A DNA stretch of 64,000 nucleotides from Dermatobacter hominis (GTDB taxonomy: Bacteria > Actinomycetota > Acidimicrobiia > Acidimicrobiales > Microtrichaceae). The first letter of the stretch is position 1. Every line of letters begins with the position of its first letter. The stretch is taken from contig NZ_CP085840.1 in the NCBI RefSeq assembly GCF_020715685.1, forward strand, positions 3,844,001 through 3,908,000, read 5' to 3'. The position numbers and the translations under genes were made by a program. The notes under the pieces were generated by a model. The model saw only the letters and a program-made list of their open reading frames with translations, was not told where the DNA came from and ran no database searches. This document shows positions 1-7,524 of this stretch, piece by piece.

Positions 1-315
1 CTGGACCGCGGCGACCGTCGGGATGCCGGCACCGAGGACGTCGCCGAGCAGGCGGTGCAGCCGCTCGACGACCGTGCCGGCGTGCTCCTGGTTCGCCATC
101 ATCCAGTCGAGGTCGAGCCCGTTGCACCAGATCTTGCCGGTGGCGGCGGTGACGAGCGCCCGGGGTGGGGGCCGGTCCTCGACCTGGGACACGAGCTCCA
201 GGAGCCGAGCCGTGCTGTCGAGGTCGAAGCGGTTCTCGCCGTCGCCGAGGTGCAGCACCCAGACGTCGCCCTCCTGGCGCAGGCTCGGGTGGCTGGGGCT
301 GGGTTCGTCCGGCAC
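1..315 (-). CDS. Enoyl-CoA hydratase/isomerase family protein, 5' end only
   Basis: This is the first 105 codons of a crotonase-fold protein that runs off the left edge. The translation begins VPDEPSPSHPSLRQEGDVWV, followed by a strand with NRFDLD and the segment LVTAATGKIWCNGLDLDWM, which matches the crotonase pattern in which the backbone forming the CoA-thioester oxyanion hole lies near a G-x-D-L motif. Such enzymes hydrate or isomerise acyl-CoA esters in the cytoplasm. The GTG start is favoured because GGAGG (321-325) sits 5 bases upstream. The second half of the active site is outside the window, so hydratase, isomerase and hydrolase members cannot be told apart. Confidence 0.8.
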   Translation of the reverse strand, partial: MPDEPSPSHPSLRQEGDVWVLHLGDGENRFDLDSTARLLELVSQVEDRPPPRALVTAATGKIWCNGLDLDWMMANQEHAGTVVERLHRLLGDVLGAGIPTVAAVQ

Positions 316-409
316 GCGGTCCTCCGTCGCGGTCGTGGGCCGGAGGAGTCTGTCAGGTGCGGCGGGCCCACGGTTTCGGTGCTCGGGTCGGTGGGTACGG
401 CAGGGGTCC

Positions 410-883
410 ATGGCCGGTTCAGGATCCTCCGTCGTCATCGAGGTCGACGCCCCGCGCGACGTCGTCTACCGGACGATCGCCGACCCCCGCACCTATCCCG
501 ACTGGTTGGTCGGCGCGCGGGCGATCCGGTCGGTCGACGACGAGTGGCCCGAGGAGGGCAGCGCCTTCCGGCACGTCATCGGGTTCCCGCCCGTGCTGGT
601 CCCCGGATCGACCACGTCGCACGGGGTCGAGCCCGGCCGCTGCCTCGAGCTGCGGGCCGGGATGGGTCCGCTCGGGGCCGCGATGGTGCGCTTCGAGCTG
701 AGCGACACCGCCACCGGCGGCACCCGGATCGAGGTGCTCGAGCGCTTCGTGGCCGGTCCGGCGCAGTGGTCGGCGCACTTCGCCGGCCCGATCGTCTCCG
801 CCCTCGTGTGGGGCCGCAACGCCGTGTCGCTCGACTCGCTGGCCGACGTGCTCGGCCGGCACGTGACCAGCGGTCCGAAGTGA
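410..883 (+). CDS. SRPBCC family protein (polyketide cyclase/START-like fold)
   Basis: A 157-residue protein with the layout of the SRPBCC superfamily: an N-terminal strand VVIEVDAPRDVVY, then DPRTYPDW, central strands carrying HGVEPGRCLELRAG, and a long C-terminal helix (about residues 120-150). These proteins form a deep hydrophobic pocket for lipids or polyketide-like ligands; no catalytic residues can be assigned. The ATG at 410 is preceded by an AGGGG-type ribosome site. The stop codon overlaps the GTG of the topoisomerase gene (GTGA), so the two are probably translationally coupled, although no functional link is known. The ligand cannot be inferred. Confidence 0.8.
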   Translation: MAGSGSSVVIEVDAPRDVVYRTIADPRTYPDWLVGARAIRSVDDEWPEEGSAFRHVIGFPPVLVPGSTTSHGVEPGRCLELRAGMGPLGAAMVRFELSDTATGGTRIEVLERFVAGPAQWSAHFAGPIVSALVWGRNAVSLDSLADVLGRHVTSGPK

Positions 884-1962
884 GGGCATCGACCCCCGCC
901 GGGCCGGGCGCCGTCGAAGGCGGCGTGCCGGTGCTGGCCGAGCCGCCCGAGGGCACCGACGAGGCGGTGGTCGTCGCCGCGGCCGAGGCCGGGCTCCGCT
1001 ACGTCACCGACGACGAGCCGGGGATCCGGCGCACCCGTCGCGGGAAGGGCTTCTCCTACACGCGGGCCGGCGGTCGCTCCGCCGTCGGCAAGGAGACCCG
1101 CCGGCGCATCGACCAGCTCGCCATCCCCCCGGCGTGGACCGACGTCTGGATCTGCGCCGACGAGAACGGTCACCTCCAGGCGACCGGGCGCGACGCCCGC
1201 GGTCGCAAGCAGTACCGCTACCACGACCGCTGGCGGGCGGTCCGCGACGAGGCGAAGTTCGACCACCTGCGCGAGTTCGGCGAGCGGCTGCCCGACCTGC
1301 GGGCCGTGGTGGGCGAGGACCTCGGCCGCCGGGGCCTGCCGCCCCGGAAGGTGATCGCGCTGGTGATCGCGCTGCTCGACCGGACGCTGATCCGCGTCGG
1401 CAACGAGGCGTACCGCCGTGAGAACGGCACGTACGGGCTGACGACGCTCGAGGCCGACCAGGTCGAGGTCGACGGCGCCGAGATCTCGTTCTGCTTCATC
1501 GGCAAGGGCGGCCAGGAGCACGAGGTGTCGCTCGACGACCGGCGACTCGCCCGGGCCGTGAAGGCCTGCCACGAGCTCGGCGGCCGGGAGCTGTTCACCT
1601 ACCGCGGGGTCGACGGCGGTCCGGTCCGGGTCGACTCGGCCGACTGCAACGAGTACCTGTCCGACGTCATGGGTCCCGACACGACCGTGAAGTACTTCCG
1701 GACGTGGGGGGCCACGGCGACCGTCCTCGAGGAGCTCGCCGGCCGACCCGAGGGCCTCACGACGTCCGACGTGCTGAGCGCGGTCGACCTGGCGGCCGAG
1801 CGCCTCGGCAACACGCGGGCGGTCTGCCGGCGCTCGTACGTCCACCCGCTGCTCACCGACGACCTCGACGAGCCGCGGCTCCGCGAGGCCTGGGCGGGCT
1901 CCCGCACCACCGAGTCGATGGCCCGGGCCGAGCGGGCCACCCTCCGCCTGCTGGACAGCTGA
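880..1962 (+). CDS. DNA topoisomerase IB (poxvirus-like)
   Basis: A 360-residue type IB topoisomerase, which nicks one DNA strand through a 3'-phosphotyrosine link and relaxes supercoils without ATP. The catalytic set is visible: Arg172 in RVGNEAY, Lys209 in IGKGG, Arg274 in KYFRTWGA and the nucleophile Tyr320 in RRSYVHP. The vaccinia enzyme has a histidine nine residues before the tyrosine; here it is Asn311, the substitution known from the Deinococcus enzyme and other bacterial members. The N-terminal half (RRTRRGKGFSY, IPPAWTDVW, HLQATGRDARGRKQY) is the DNA-clamp domain. The GTG start overlaps the previous stop codon. Bacterial copies are sporadic, and their physiological role is unclear. 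Confidence 0.93.
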   Translation: MRASTPAGPGAVEGGVPVLAEPPEGTDEAVVVAAAEAGLRYVTDDEPGIRRTRRGKGFSYTRAGGRSAVGKETRRRIDQLAIPPAWTDVWICADENGHLQATGRDARGRKQYRYHDRWRAVRDEAKFDHLREFGERLPDLRAVVGEDLGRRGLPPRKVIALVIALLDRTLIRVGNEAYRRENGTYGLTTLEADQVEVDGAEISFCFIGKGGQEHEVSLDDRRLARAVKACHELGGRELFTYRGVDGGPVRVDSADCNEYLSDVMGPDTTVKYFRTWGATATVLEELAGRPEGLTTSDVLSAVDLAAERLGNTRAVCRRSYVHPLLTDDLDEPRLREAWAGSRTTESMARAERATLRLLDS

Positions 1963-2010
1963 GCCGCCCGGCCACCAACCGGGGACGCGTCCGCGCCTGG
2001 ACACACGGGC

Positions 2011-2046
2011 GGGGTGGAGGAGCGGTGCGGGGTGGAGGAGCGGTGC
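2011..2046. repeat. Tandem repeat, 2 x 18 bp
   Basis: Two perfect copies of GGGGTGGAGGAGCGGTGC lie head to tail between the topoisomerase stop and the end of the convergent HNH gene, followed by the first bases of a third copy. No hairpin or gene is associated with it. The remainder of the 1963-2077 gap shows nothing recognisable. Confidence 0.9.
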
Positions 2047-2077
2047 GGGGTTGATCGTCCGGTGGGCGGTCCCGCGC

Positions 2078-3550
2078 TCAGGCGGGTGCGGGTGTTCGTC
2101 GGTGTTGGCTGTGGGAGACCGCGCCGCTGGGGCTGGTGATGGTGAAGAGCCCCTCGCCGGCGCCTGGTCTCGGGTTGGCGGCCATGCTCCAGCCGGTGCG
2201 GTGGATGACACCGTGATGGCGCCGGCAGAGGAGGGCGAGGTTGCGGATGTCGGTCGCTCCGCCGTCGGCGTGGTGGGTCACGTGGTGCGCGTCGCACCAG
2301 CTCGCCGGGGCGTCACAGCCCGGGAACGTGCAGCGTCCGTCACGGAAGCGGAGGTTGCGGCGCTGCTCCCGGTTGGCGTGACGCTCTCCGGGTTGGCAGG
2401 CGACCGGATGGCCGCCGGCATCCTGAATGACCCACGTGACCTCGGCGTCGCAGGTGAGCAGCTCCCACTCGTGGGTGGCGTACCGCAACGGTGCCCCCGT
2501 GCTGTCGGTGGCGCGCTGTGACCAGTCGACCGGGCCGGCGTCCTTGCCTGGCAACAGCACACCGTCGGCGAACAGGTGCTGCAGCTCGTCGGTATCGACC
2601 TCGAGGAGGATGGCGAACTCGCCGGTGGGTCGGGTGCGACCCGAGGTGGGGTGGGTGGCGCCGTGTTCGACGAGGTCCATGAACGCCCGGGCCAGCAGCT
2701 CCGACCGGGGTGGGACCTCCAGATCGGGATGAGCCAGCTGGTCCCGGACGTGGATGCGCCACAGACGGTCGGCCTCGGCTTCGACCCGCTGTGCGAACGC
2801 CATCGCCGCAGGCCCGTACAGGTCGATCGTCGCGGAGACCTGATCGGCGGACTGCTCGATGCGGGCGTGGTCGCGCGGCATCGGCGGCTCCGCACCGTCG
2901 TCATCCGCAAGCCTCGCGACCTGTTCGGCATGGCGGGCGAACTGCACGAACGTGCACTGCTGGCGACACAGGTCGATCAATGCGTCCTGGGCGCCTTCCA
3001 GGGCGTGGCGGTTGCGGTCGTTGACCCGCCGACAGACCTCCCGCACGCGATCGACGGGCACCTCAGCCCTCGCCAGCGCGGCCGCCATCTTCGGTTGGTG
3101 CTTCCGCATCGTGTTCGCCGTCGCGAGATCGGCCTTCACCCGCTTCGGGTTCGCACCGTGGCGCCACCCCGCCTCGTTCGCCGTCACGTGACCCAACCGG
3201 CGGTCGCAGAGCTGACGGGCGTCGAGCTCCGCCAACATCGCGAACCGCGCCGAATGGAACAGCCGGTCGACCGTCTCGAGGCCGTCGAACAACCCCAGGA
3301 CCGCCTCGTCGTCCAGACCGCGCACGTCCAGCTGCGTCACCTCACGCAACGCCGAGATCACCGCTGCGACCGGCACCGGTACCCCGAACGCCGGCACGCG
3401 GAACAGCGCTGCTTCCGGCACCCCGGCAGCACCCGCACCATCGGCTGCCCCGCCAACAGCCGGGGCGTCGTCTCCGGCCCCGTCGTCTCCGACCCCGTCG
3501 TCTCCGGCGCCATCTTCGGGACGCTCGCTCGCTTCCCCGGTCGAACGCAT
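2078..3550 (-). CDS. HNH endonuclease domain protein with DUF222 (13E12-repeat family)
   Basis: A 490-residue protein typical of actinobacterial 13E12/DUF222 families. After an acidic, low-complexity N-terminus (about residues 1-45) comes the helical DUF222 region (about 50-330). The C-terminus carries a zinc-type HNH nuclease motif with CTFPGCDAPASWCDAHHVTHH, continuing to NLALLCRRHHGVIH, which supplies the paired Cys and His ligands and the catalytic histidines. Family members are widespread and multicopy in actinobacteria, and their function is not established. The ATG at 3550 lies seven bases after a TAGCGT -10 element, suggesting a leaderless message. I see no terminal repeats or integrase that would mark it as a mobile element. 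Confidence 0.88.
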   Translation of the reverse strand: MRSTGEASERPEDGAGDDGVGDDGAGDDAPAVGGAADGAGAAGVPEAALFRVPAFGVPVPVAAVISALREVTQLDVRGLDDEAVLGLFDGLETVDRLFHSARFAMLAELDARQLCDRRLGHVTANEAGWRHGANPKRVKADLATANTMRKHQPKMAAALARAEVPVDRVREVCRRVNDRNRHALEGAQDALIDLCRQQCTFVQFARHAEQVARLADDDGAEPPMPRDHARIEQSADQVSATIDLYGPAAMAFAQRVEAEADRLWRIHVRDQLAHPDLEVPPRSELLARAFMDLVEHGATHPTSGRTRPTGEFAILLEVDTDELQHLFADGVLLPGKDAGPVDWSQRATDSTGAPLRYATHEWELLTCDAEVTWVIQDAGGHPVACQPGERHANREQRRNLRFRDGRCTFPGCDAPASWCDAHHVTHHADGGATDIRNLALLCRRHHGVIHRTGWSMAANPRPGAGEGLFTITSPSGAVSHSQHRRTPAPA

Positions 3551-3557
3551 GTTCGAC

Positions 3558-3563
3558 ACGCTA
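3558..3563 (-). promoter_or_regulatory. Leaderless-type -10 element for the DUF222/HNH gene
   Basis: TAGCGT on the minus strand, followed by seven bases (GTCGAAC) and then the ATG at 3550. The spacing places the transcription start at or next to the A of the start codon, and no ribosome-binding site is present. Confidence 0.5.
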
Positions 3564-3615
3564 CGTACCAGGTGTGACAGCCGGACGTCGGGCGGGTGAG
3601 CGCCCGCCCGGCGCG

Positions 3616-4500
3616 CTATCCCGGTGCGACCGGGTCGACGGCGCCGGCCGATGCCGCCTGGCGGCCGGCGTGGTCGCGCAGCACTCGGACCAGGGCCCGC
3701 AGCTTCGACCGATCGGTCGGGCGCTCCGAGAACGACAGGGCCCGGTCCATCACCGACGGGCCCTCGACGACGAGCCCGTGGCCGGGGAGCAGGTGCTCGA
3801 CGTCGAGGGCGCGCAGCCGGCTCTCCGTCGCCACCGACATGCGGCCGTCGACGAACTCCGGGTTGAACCACGCCAGCCCTTCCACCGAGAGCACGGCGTC
3901 CCCGGAGATCAGCGTCCGGGTCGACGGGCGGTAGAGGCAGGTCGAGTCGTCGCTGTGGCCCGGCGTGTTCAGCACCTGCCAGTCGGGGAGCCCGGGCAGG
4001 CGGTCGCCGTCGGCGAGCCACGACTCGGGTTCGAACGGGAGGCGGACGCCCTTGCGGTCCCACCCGATCACCTTCATCGTGCGGCCGATCTCGAAGGTGG
4101 CGGCGAGGTCGGTCGGCTGGCTGGCCATCACGGGGAGGATCTGGGCGATCGCCCGCAGACCCGGCGGGCGGACGGCGCGGGTGCCGGCCCGCATCTCGGC
4201 GATCGCCGTCGGCAGGTGCACGTGGGTGCCGGCCCGGGCCCGCAGCTCCGGCAGGCCGCCGACGTGGTCCGCGTGACCGTGGGTGGCGACCGCGCCGCTG
4301 AGGTCGCGCAGGTCGGCGTCGAGCGTCCGCAGCTCGGCCTCCACGAGCGGCACCTGCGAGGGCATGCCCAGGTCGACCACGAACGGGCGGCCGTCGCCGC
4401 CGTCGTGGACCACGTAGCAGTTGTAGAGCCACTTCGAGATCATGGTGACCCCGATCTCCGGCAGGTGCCGGATCACCGCGCTGCGTGCACGCCGAGCCAT
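3616..4500 (-). CDS. MBL-fold metallo-hydrolase
   Basis: A 294-residue metallo-beta-lactamase-fold hydrolase. The metal-binding signature HGHADHVG is at about residues 94-101. Later ligands are in TPGHSDDS, SGDAVLS (bridging Asp) and LLPGHG near residue 240, so both zinc sites look complete. There is no signal peptide, so it should be cytoplasmic. The substrate is unknown; the family includes lactonases, thioesterases and glyoxalase-II-like enzymes. The ATG start gives the usual length of about 290 residues. It is divergent from the DUF429 gene across a 126-base gap and shares its strand with, but is not tightly linked to, the HNH gene downstream. Confidence 0.85.
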   Translation of the reverse strand: MARRARSAVIRHLPEIGVTMISKWLYNCYVVHDGGDGRPFVVDLGMPSQVPLVEAELRTLDADLRDLSGAVATHGHADHVGGLPELRARAGTHVHLPTAIAEMRAGTRAVRPPGLRAIAQILPVMASQPTDLAATFEIGRTMKVIGWDRKGVRLPFEPESWLADGDRLPGLPDWQVLNTPGHSDDSTCLYRPSTRTLISGDAVLSVEGLAWFNPEFVDGRMSVATESRLRALDVEHLLPGHGLVVEGPSVMDRALSFSERPTDRSKLRALVRVLRDHAGRQAASAGAVDPVAPG

Positions 4501-4626
4501 GGGGCGCCTCCTCGTCGGCGGCCGACGCTATCCACGGACCGAGGTCCCCGCCGGTCCGAGCCGCACCAACCGTCCCCGACGTGGTCGCGGTCGTCCGACG
4601 GCACCGATCACGCCGAGAATGGCGGC

Positions 4627-5382
4627 ATGACGACCCAACCGCTGGCCCTGGGCCTCGACGCTGCCGGCGTCGACCGTTCCGGCGTCCCCCGGTGGTGCGC
4701 AGTGGTGGTCGGACCCGACGGCGTCGTGTCCGCGGGGATCGGCGGGCTGGTCGAGCTCATCACGTGGGCCGACGGGCTGGGTCCGGGACCGGTGGCGGCC
4801 ATCGGCGTCGACATCCCGATCGACCACGTCGACGGTCCCGTCCGCACCGCCGATGCCGCGACCAGGGCGTTCGTCCGGCCGCTGAGCTCGACGGTCTTCC
4901 CGACGCCGCCCGCACGGGTGCTCGACGCCATCTCGTACGCCGAGGCGAACGAGCGGCTCGCCGCGTCCGGGGCGCCGAAGCTGTCGAAGCAGGCCTGGAT
5001 GCTCGTGCCCCGCATCGTCGAGGCGACCGAGCTGGCCCGGCTCGACCCCCGGCTCCACGAGGTGCACCCCGAGGCGTCGTTCCGGGAGATGAAGATCCAG
5101 CTCGCCGCGGCCGCCGCTCCCGAGGCCGTTGCGGACGACGTCCGCATCACGCGCTCGAAGAAGACGTGGAACGGCCTGCTCGAACGTCGTCGCCTGCTCG
5201 CCGCGCACGGGATCGCGGTGCCCGAGGACGACCCGGCGCTCGATGGCGTGATGTCCGACGACGTCGTCGACGCCGCGGCGGTCGCGTGGTCGGCCCGGCG
5301 GATCGCGCTCGGCGTCGCGTGCCCGATGCCCGACCCGCCGGAGTGGTCGGCCGACGGGCGCCCCGTCGCCGTCTGGCGCTGA
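4627..5382 (+). CDS. DUF429 family protein
   Basis: A 251-residue protein matching the DUF429 pattern: an N-terminal strand ALGLDAAG, GVDIPID near residue 63, the conserved segment LSSTVFPTPPARVL, and a C-terminal MSDDVVDAAAVAW. The fold is related to RNase H-like nucleases, and the conserved acidic residues fit a metal-dependent activity, but no function has been proven for the family. An imperfect -10 (GAGAAT, 4615-4620) lies six bases before the ATG, in the same geometry as the leaderless promoters elsewhere in this window. Confidence 0.8.
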   Translation: MTTQPLALGLDAAGVDRSGVPRWCAVVVGPDGVVSAGIGGLVELITWADGLGPGPVAAIGVDIPIDHVDGPVRTADAATRAFVRPLSSTVFPTPPARVLDAISYAEANERLAASGAPKLSKQAWMLVPRIVEATELARLDPRLHEVHPEASFREMKIQLAAAAAPEAVADDVRITRSKKTWNGLLERRRLLAAHGIAVPEDDPALDGVMSDDVVDAAAVAWSARRIALGVACPMPDPPEWSADGRPVAVWR

Positions 5383-5425
5383 GCCCACCGCCGGCGGACC
5401 CCGGCGGCCCGGCCCCGTCTGCGCC

Positions 5426-5995
5426 TCAGTCGTCGCCGCCGTGGCCGCTGCCCGAGTCGCCGCCGTCGTGGTCGTCGCCGCTCCGATCGTCACCGCCGTG
5501 CCCGCTGCCCGAGCGGTCGTCGGTGGTGTCGTCGCCACCGTGCCCGGGGCCGGAGCGGTCGTCGCCGGCGGCGTCGTCGGACCCCCGACCGTGGCGACCG
5601 TGGTCGTCGATCGTGGTGGACGGGGCGACCGTCGGCGGCACGGTCACCGGGGCGTCGGTCGAGGGCGGCGCGATCACCGGTCCACCCGGGGTGCCGGGCG
5701 CGTCGCCGGGGCCCTGGTCCGGGGTGCCGTCGTCGTCGGCTGCGCCCGCCGGCGGGACGGTCGGGACCGGCACGGTCGGGCTCGGGTCACCGCCCGCGGT
5801 GCCGGGCGCGTCGCCGGGCCCCTGGTCGGGCGTGCCGTCGTCGTCGGCTGACCTCACCGCCGCCGGCCGGGTCGCGTCGTCGGCGCCGCCCCGGGCCCCG
5901 GCGACCGCGACGCCGCCCAGGGTCACGGCGAGCGCGGCCAGCGCGCTCACCCCGCCGATCCCGAGCCTCCGGGTGATCGTCCGGACCATCTTCAT
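5426..5995 (-). CDS. Secreted or membrane-anchored Asp/Gly/Pro-rich repeat protein
   Basis: A 189-residue protein of unknown function. Residues 1-35 are a basic segment (MKMVRTITRR) plus a hydrophobic stretch, reading as a signal peptide or anchor. The rest is low complexity: two copies of DDDGTPDQGPGDAPGT separated by 36 residues, a Pro/Thr linker, and a tail of RSGxGHGGDD-like repeats rich in Asp, Gly and His. Such a tail could bind divalent metals, but that is only inference from composition. It lies 61 bases downstream of the membrane protein at 6057-6788 and its sigma factor, on the same strand, so it may belong to that operon or be a target of the sigma factor. Confidence 0.6.
   Translation of the reverse strand: MKMVRTITRRLGIGGVSALAALAVTLGGVAVAGARGGADDATRPAAVRSADDDGTPDQGPGDAPGTAGGDPSPTVPVPTVPPAGAADDDGTPDQGPGDAPGTPGGPVIAPPSTDAPVTVPPTVAPSTTIDDHGRHGRGSDDAAGDDRSGPGHGGDDTTDDRSGSGHGGDDRSGDDHDGGDSGSGHGGDD
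5691..5850. repeat. Direct repeat of 52 bp, period 108 bp, inside the Asp/Gly-rich gene
   Basis: Bases 5691-5742 and 5799-5850 are near-identical, with three mismatches. Each encodes the repeat ending DDDGTPDQGPGDAPGT. The conservation at silent positions points to recent duplication rather than protein-level selection alone. Confidence 0.85.
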
Positions 5996-6056
5996 GGTGT
6001 TGCCTCCTCATCGGGTGTGGGAGGGACACGACGGTCGGTGTCACCGGGTTTGGACG

Positions 6057-6788
6057 TCAGGTCTGCACCTCGAGGGCACCGTCGCGCATCCGCGCGTCGA
6101 TGGTCGACGTCGACGACCCCGACCCGCCCCCGTCGCGCCGGAACCGGATCACGGCACGCGTCGCGTCGGGTCGCTCGACCCGCTCGACGCTCCACCCCGG
6201 CGCCGGACGCGTCGACACGACGGTGAGCGAGGTCGGGGTCCACGTGAGCGTCGCCGATCCGCCCGCCGCAACCGCCTCCTGCGTGCCGCCCGCCGGGGCG
6301 GGAGGCGTGGTGGTCGTGGGCGGAGCGGCCGGTCCCGACGGCGTCGCCGTCGTGGGCGCGGAGGGGAGCGTCGAGCCGGGCCCTGGCGTCCCCGGGAGCG
6401 AGGTCGGCGGCGCCGTCGCCTCGGGCTCACCGGGCACCCCGACCGTCGTCGGCGTCGGGCCGGGGGCCGTCGTCGTGGTGGTGGTGCTCGTGCTGGCGGT
6501 GGGCAGGGTGCTCCGATCGGCGGTGTCGAGCTGCTGGCGGTCGTCGCCGCCGAGCGCAGCGAGCCCGAGCACCACGACGAGCACGGCCGCCGCGGCACCG
6601 GCGACCGCGAGCCCCGTCTGCCGCCGTCGACGGGCGTGCTCGAACCGCGGCCGGAGGACCCCGAGCTCGTCCTCGGCCTCGGCCTCGGTGGGGGCGTCCG
6701 CCGCCACGCCGGCGCGGAGCAGCGAGCGGAGCTCGTCGTCCCGGTCGTCGGCCGTGCCGTCGTCGAAGGGTCCGGTCCGGTCGCTCAT
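6057..6788 (-). CDS. Single-pass membrane protein paired with an ECF sigma factor; possible anti-sigma factor
   Basis: A 243-residue protein with an acidic cytoplasmic N-terminus (residues 1-55), one transmembrane segment (about 57-80, TGLAVAGAAAAVLVVVLGLA), a long Thr/Pro-rich extracytoplasmic linker and a C-terminal strand-rich tail. Its ATG overlaps the stop codon of the sigma-factor gene (6785-6788), the usual arrangement for a sigma/anti-sigma pair. It lacks the zinc-binding HxxxCxxC motif of ZAS-type anti-sigma factors, so the regulatory role rests on position and topology, not on a recognised domain. A simple secreted-stalk protein is the alternative. Confidence 0.6.
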   Translation of the reverse strand: MSDRTGPFDDGTADDRDDELRSLLRAGVAADAPTEAEAEDELGVLRPRFEHARRRRQTGLAVAGAAAAVLVVVLGLAALGGDDRQQLDTADRSTLPTASTSTTTTTTAPGPTPTTVGVPGEPEATAPPTSLPGTPGPGSTLPSAPTTATPSGPAAPPTTTTPPAPAGGTQEAVAAGGSATLTWTPTSLTVVSTRPAPGWSVERVERPDATRAVIRFRRDGGGSGSSTSTIDARMRDGALEVQT

Positions 6789-7381
6789 CGTGCTCGCCCC
6801 TCCTCGGTCGGCTCGTCGGCGGGGCCGGCGGCGTCGGCGCCCAGCAGGGCGCGGAGCCGGCCGCGGGCCTGGTGGAGGTGGTACTTGACCGCCCCCTCGC
6901 TGAGGTCCATCGCCTCGGCCACCGCGGCGACGGACAGGTCGTCCAGGTAGTGCAGCGCCACGACCGCGCGCTGCTGCGGGCTGAGGTCGGCGACCGCGGC
7001 GGCCAGCCCGCTGTCGCGGAGCGCCGCAGCGTCGGTGAGCCCGACCTCGCCGGTGCGCCGCAGCTCCGCCCGGCCGCCCAGGCGGGCGAGCGCTCGCCGC
7101 CCTCGGCTCGAGCGGCGGTGGACGTCGGTCGCCCGGTTGATCGCGACGCGGCGCACCCACCCGAGCGGGTCGTCGAGCCGGCCGACGCGCCGCCAGCGCA
7201 CGTAGGCGCGCTCGAAGGCGTCGGCCACGCACTCGGCCGCGACCTCGCGGTCGCCGCACACGAACGTGACCGTGGCGACGAGCCGCGGGTAGCCCGTCCG
7301 GAACAGCGCGTCGAAGTCGTCCGGCGCCACGCCCGGCCCCGTTCCCGCTCCGCTGCTCGCCCGGCTCTCCACGACGGTCAT
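6785..7381 (-). CDS. RNA polymerase sigma factor, ECF (sigma-70) family
   Basis: A 198-residue ECF sigma factor. Region 2 (about residues 22-95) includes FDALFRTGYPRLVATV and the core-binding and -10-recognition helix ending DDPLGWVRRVAINRATD. Region 4 (about 128-185) contains LSPQQRAVVALHYLDDLSV and the helix-turn-helix SEGAVKYHLHQARGRL used for -35 recognition. There is no C-terminal extension. It is the first gene of a likely operon with the membrane protein it overlaps. The upstream divergent gap to the acyl-CoA ligase holds a weak inverted repeat (GACCC/GGGTC near 7417-7433). Its target promoters cannot be read from this window. Confidence 0.9.
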   Translation of the reverse strand: MTVVESRASSGAGTGPGVAPDDFDALFRTGYPRLVATVTFVCGDREVAAECVADAFERAYVRWRRVGRLDDPLGWVRRVAINRATDVHRRSSRGRRALARLGGRAELRRTGEVGLTDAAALRDSGLAAAVADLSPQQRAVVALHYLDDLSVAAVAEAMDLSEGAVKYHLHQARGRLRALLGADAAGPADEPTEEGRAR

Positions 7382-7524
7382 CCCGGTCCCGACACGACGG
7401 GGCGGGACCCGAGGTTTGGGTCATGCGGCCGGCCCCCGCCGCCGGGCTCCCGTCCAGGCTACGGGGACGCCCGGTCACCCGGTTCCGGCCCTCGCGGCGC
7501 TCCCCGTTCTGCGATGCTCTCCGG

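Noticed and set aside
2078-3550. HNH/DUF222 gene as a homing endonuclease or mobile element
   Set aside because: No intron or intein boundaries, terminal repeats or transposase are present, and DUF222/HNH proteins are ordinary multicopy chromosomal genes in actinobacteria.
4015-4045. GGTTCGAAC, resembling a tRNA T-loop
   Set aside because: It lies inside the MBL hydrolase gene, and no acceptor, D or anticodon arm can be drawn around it.
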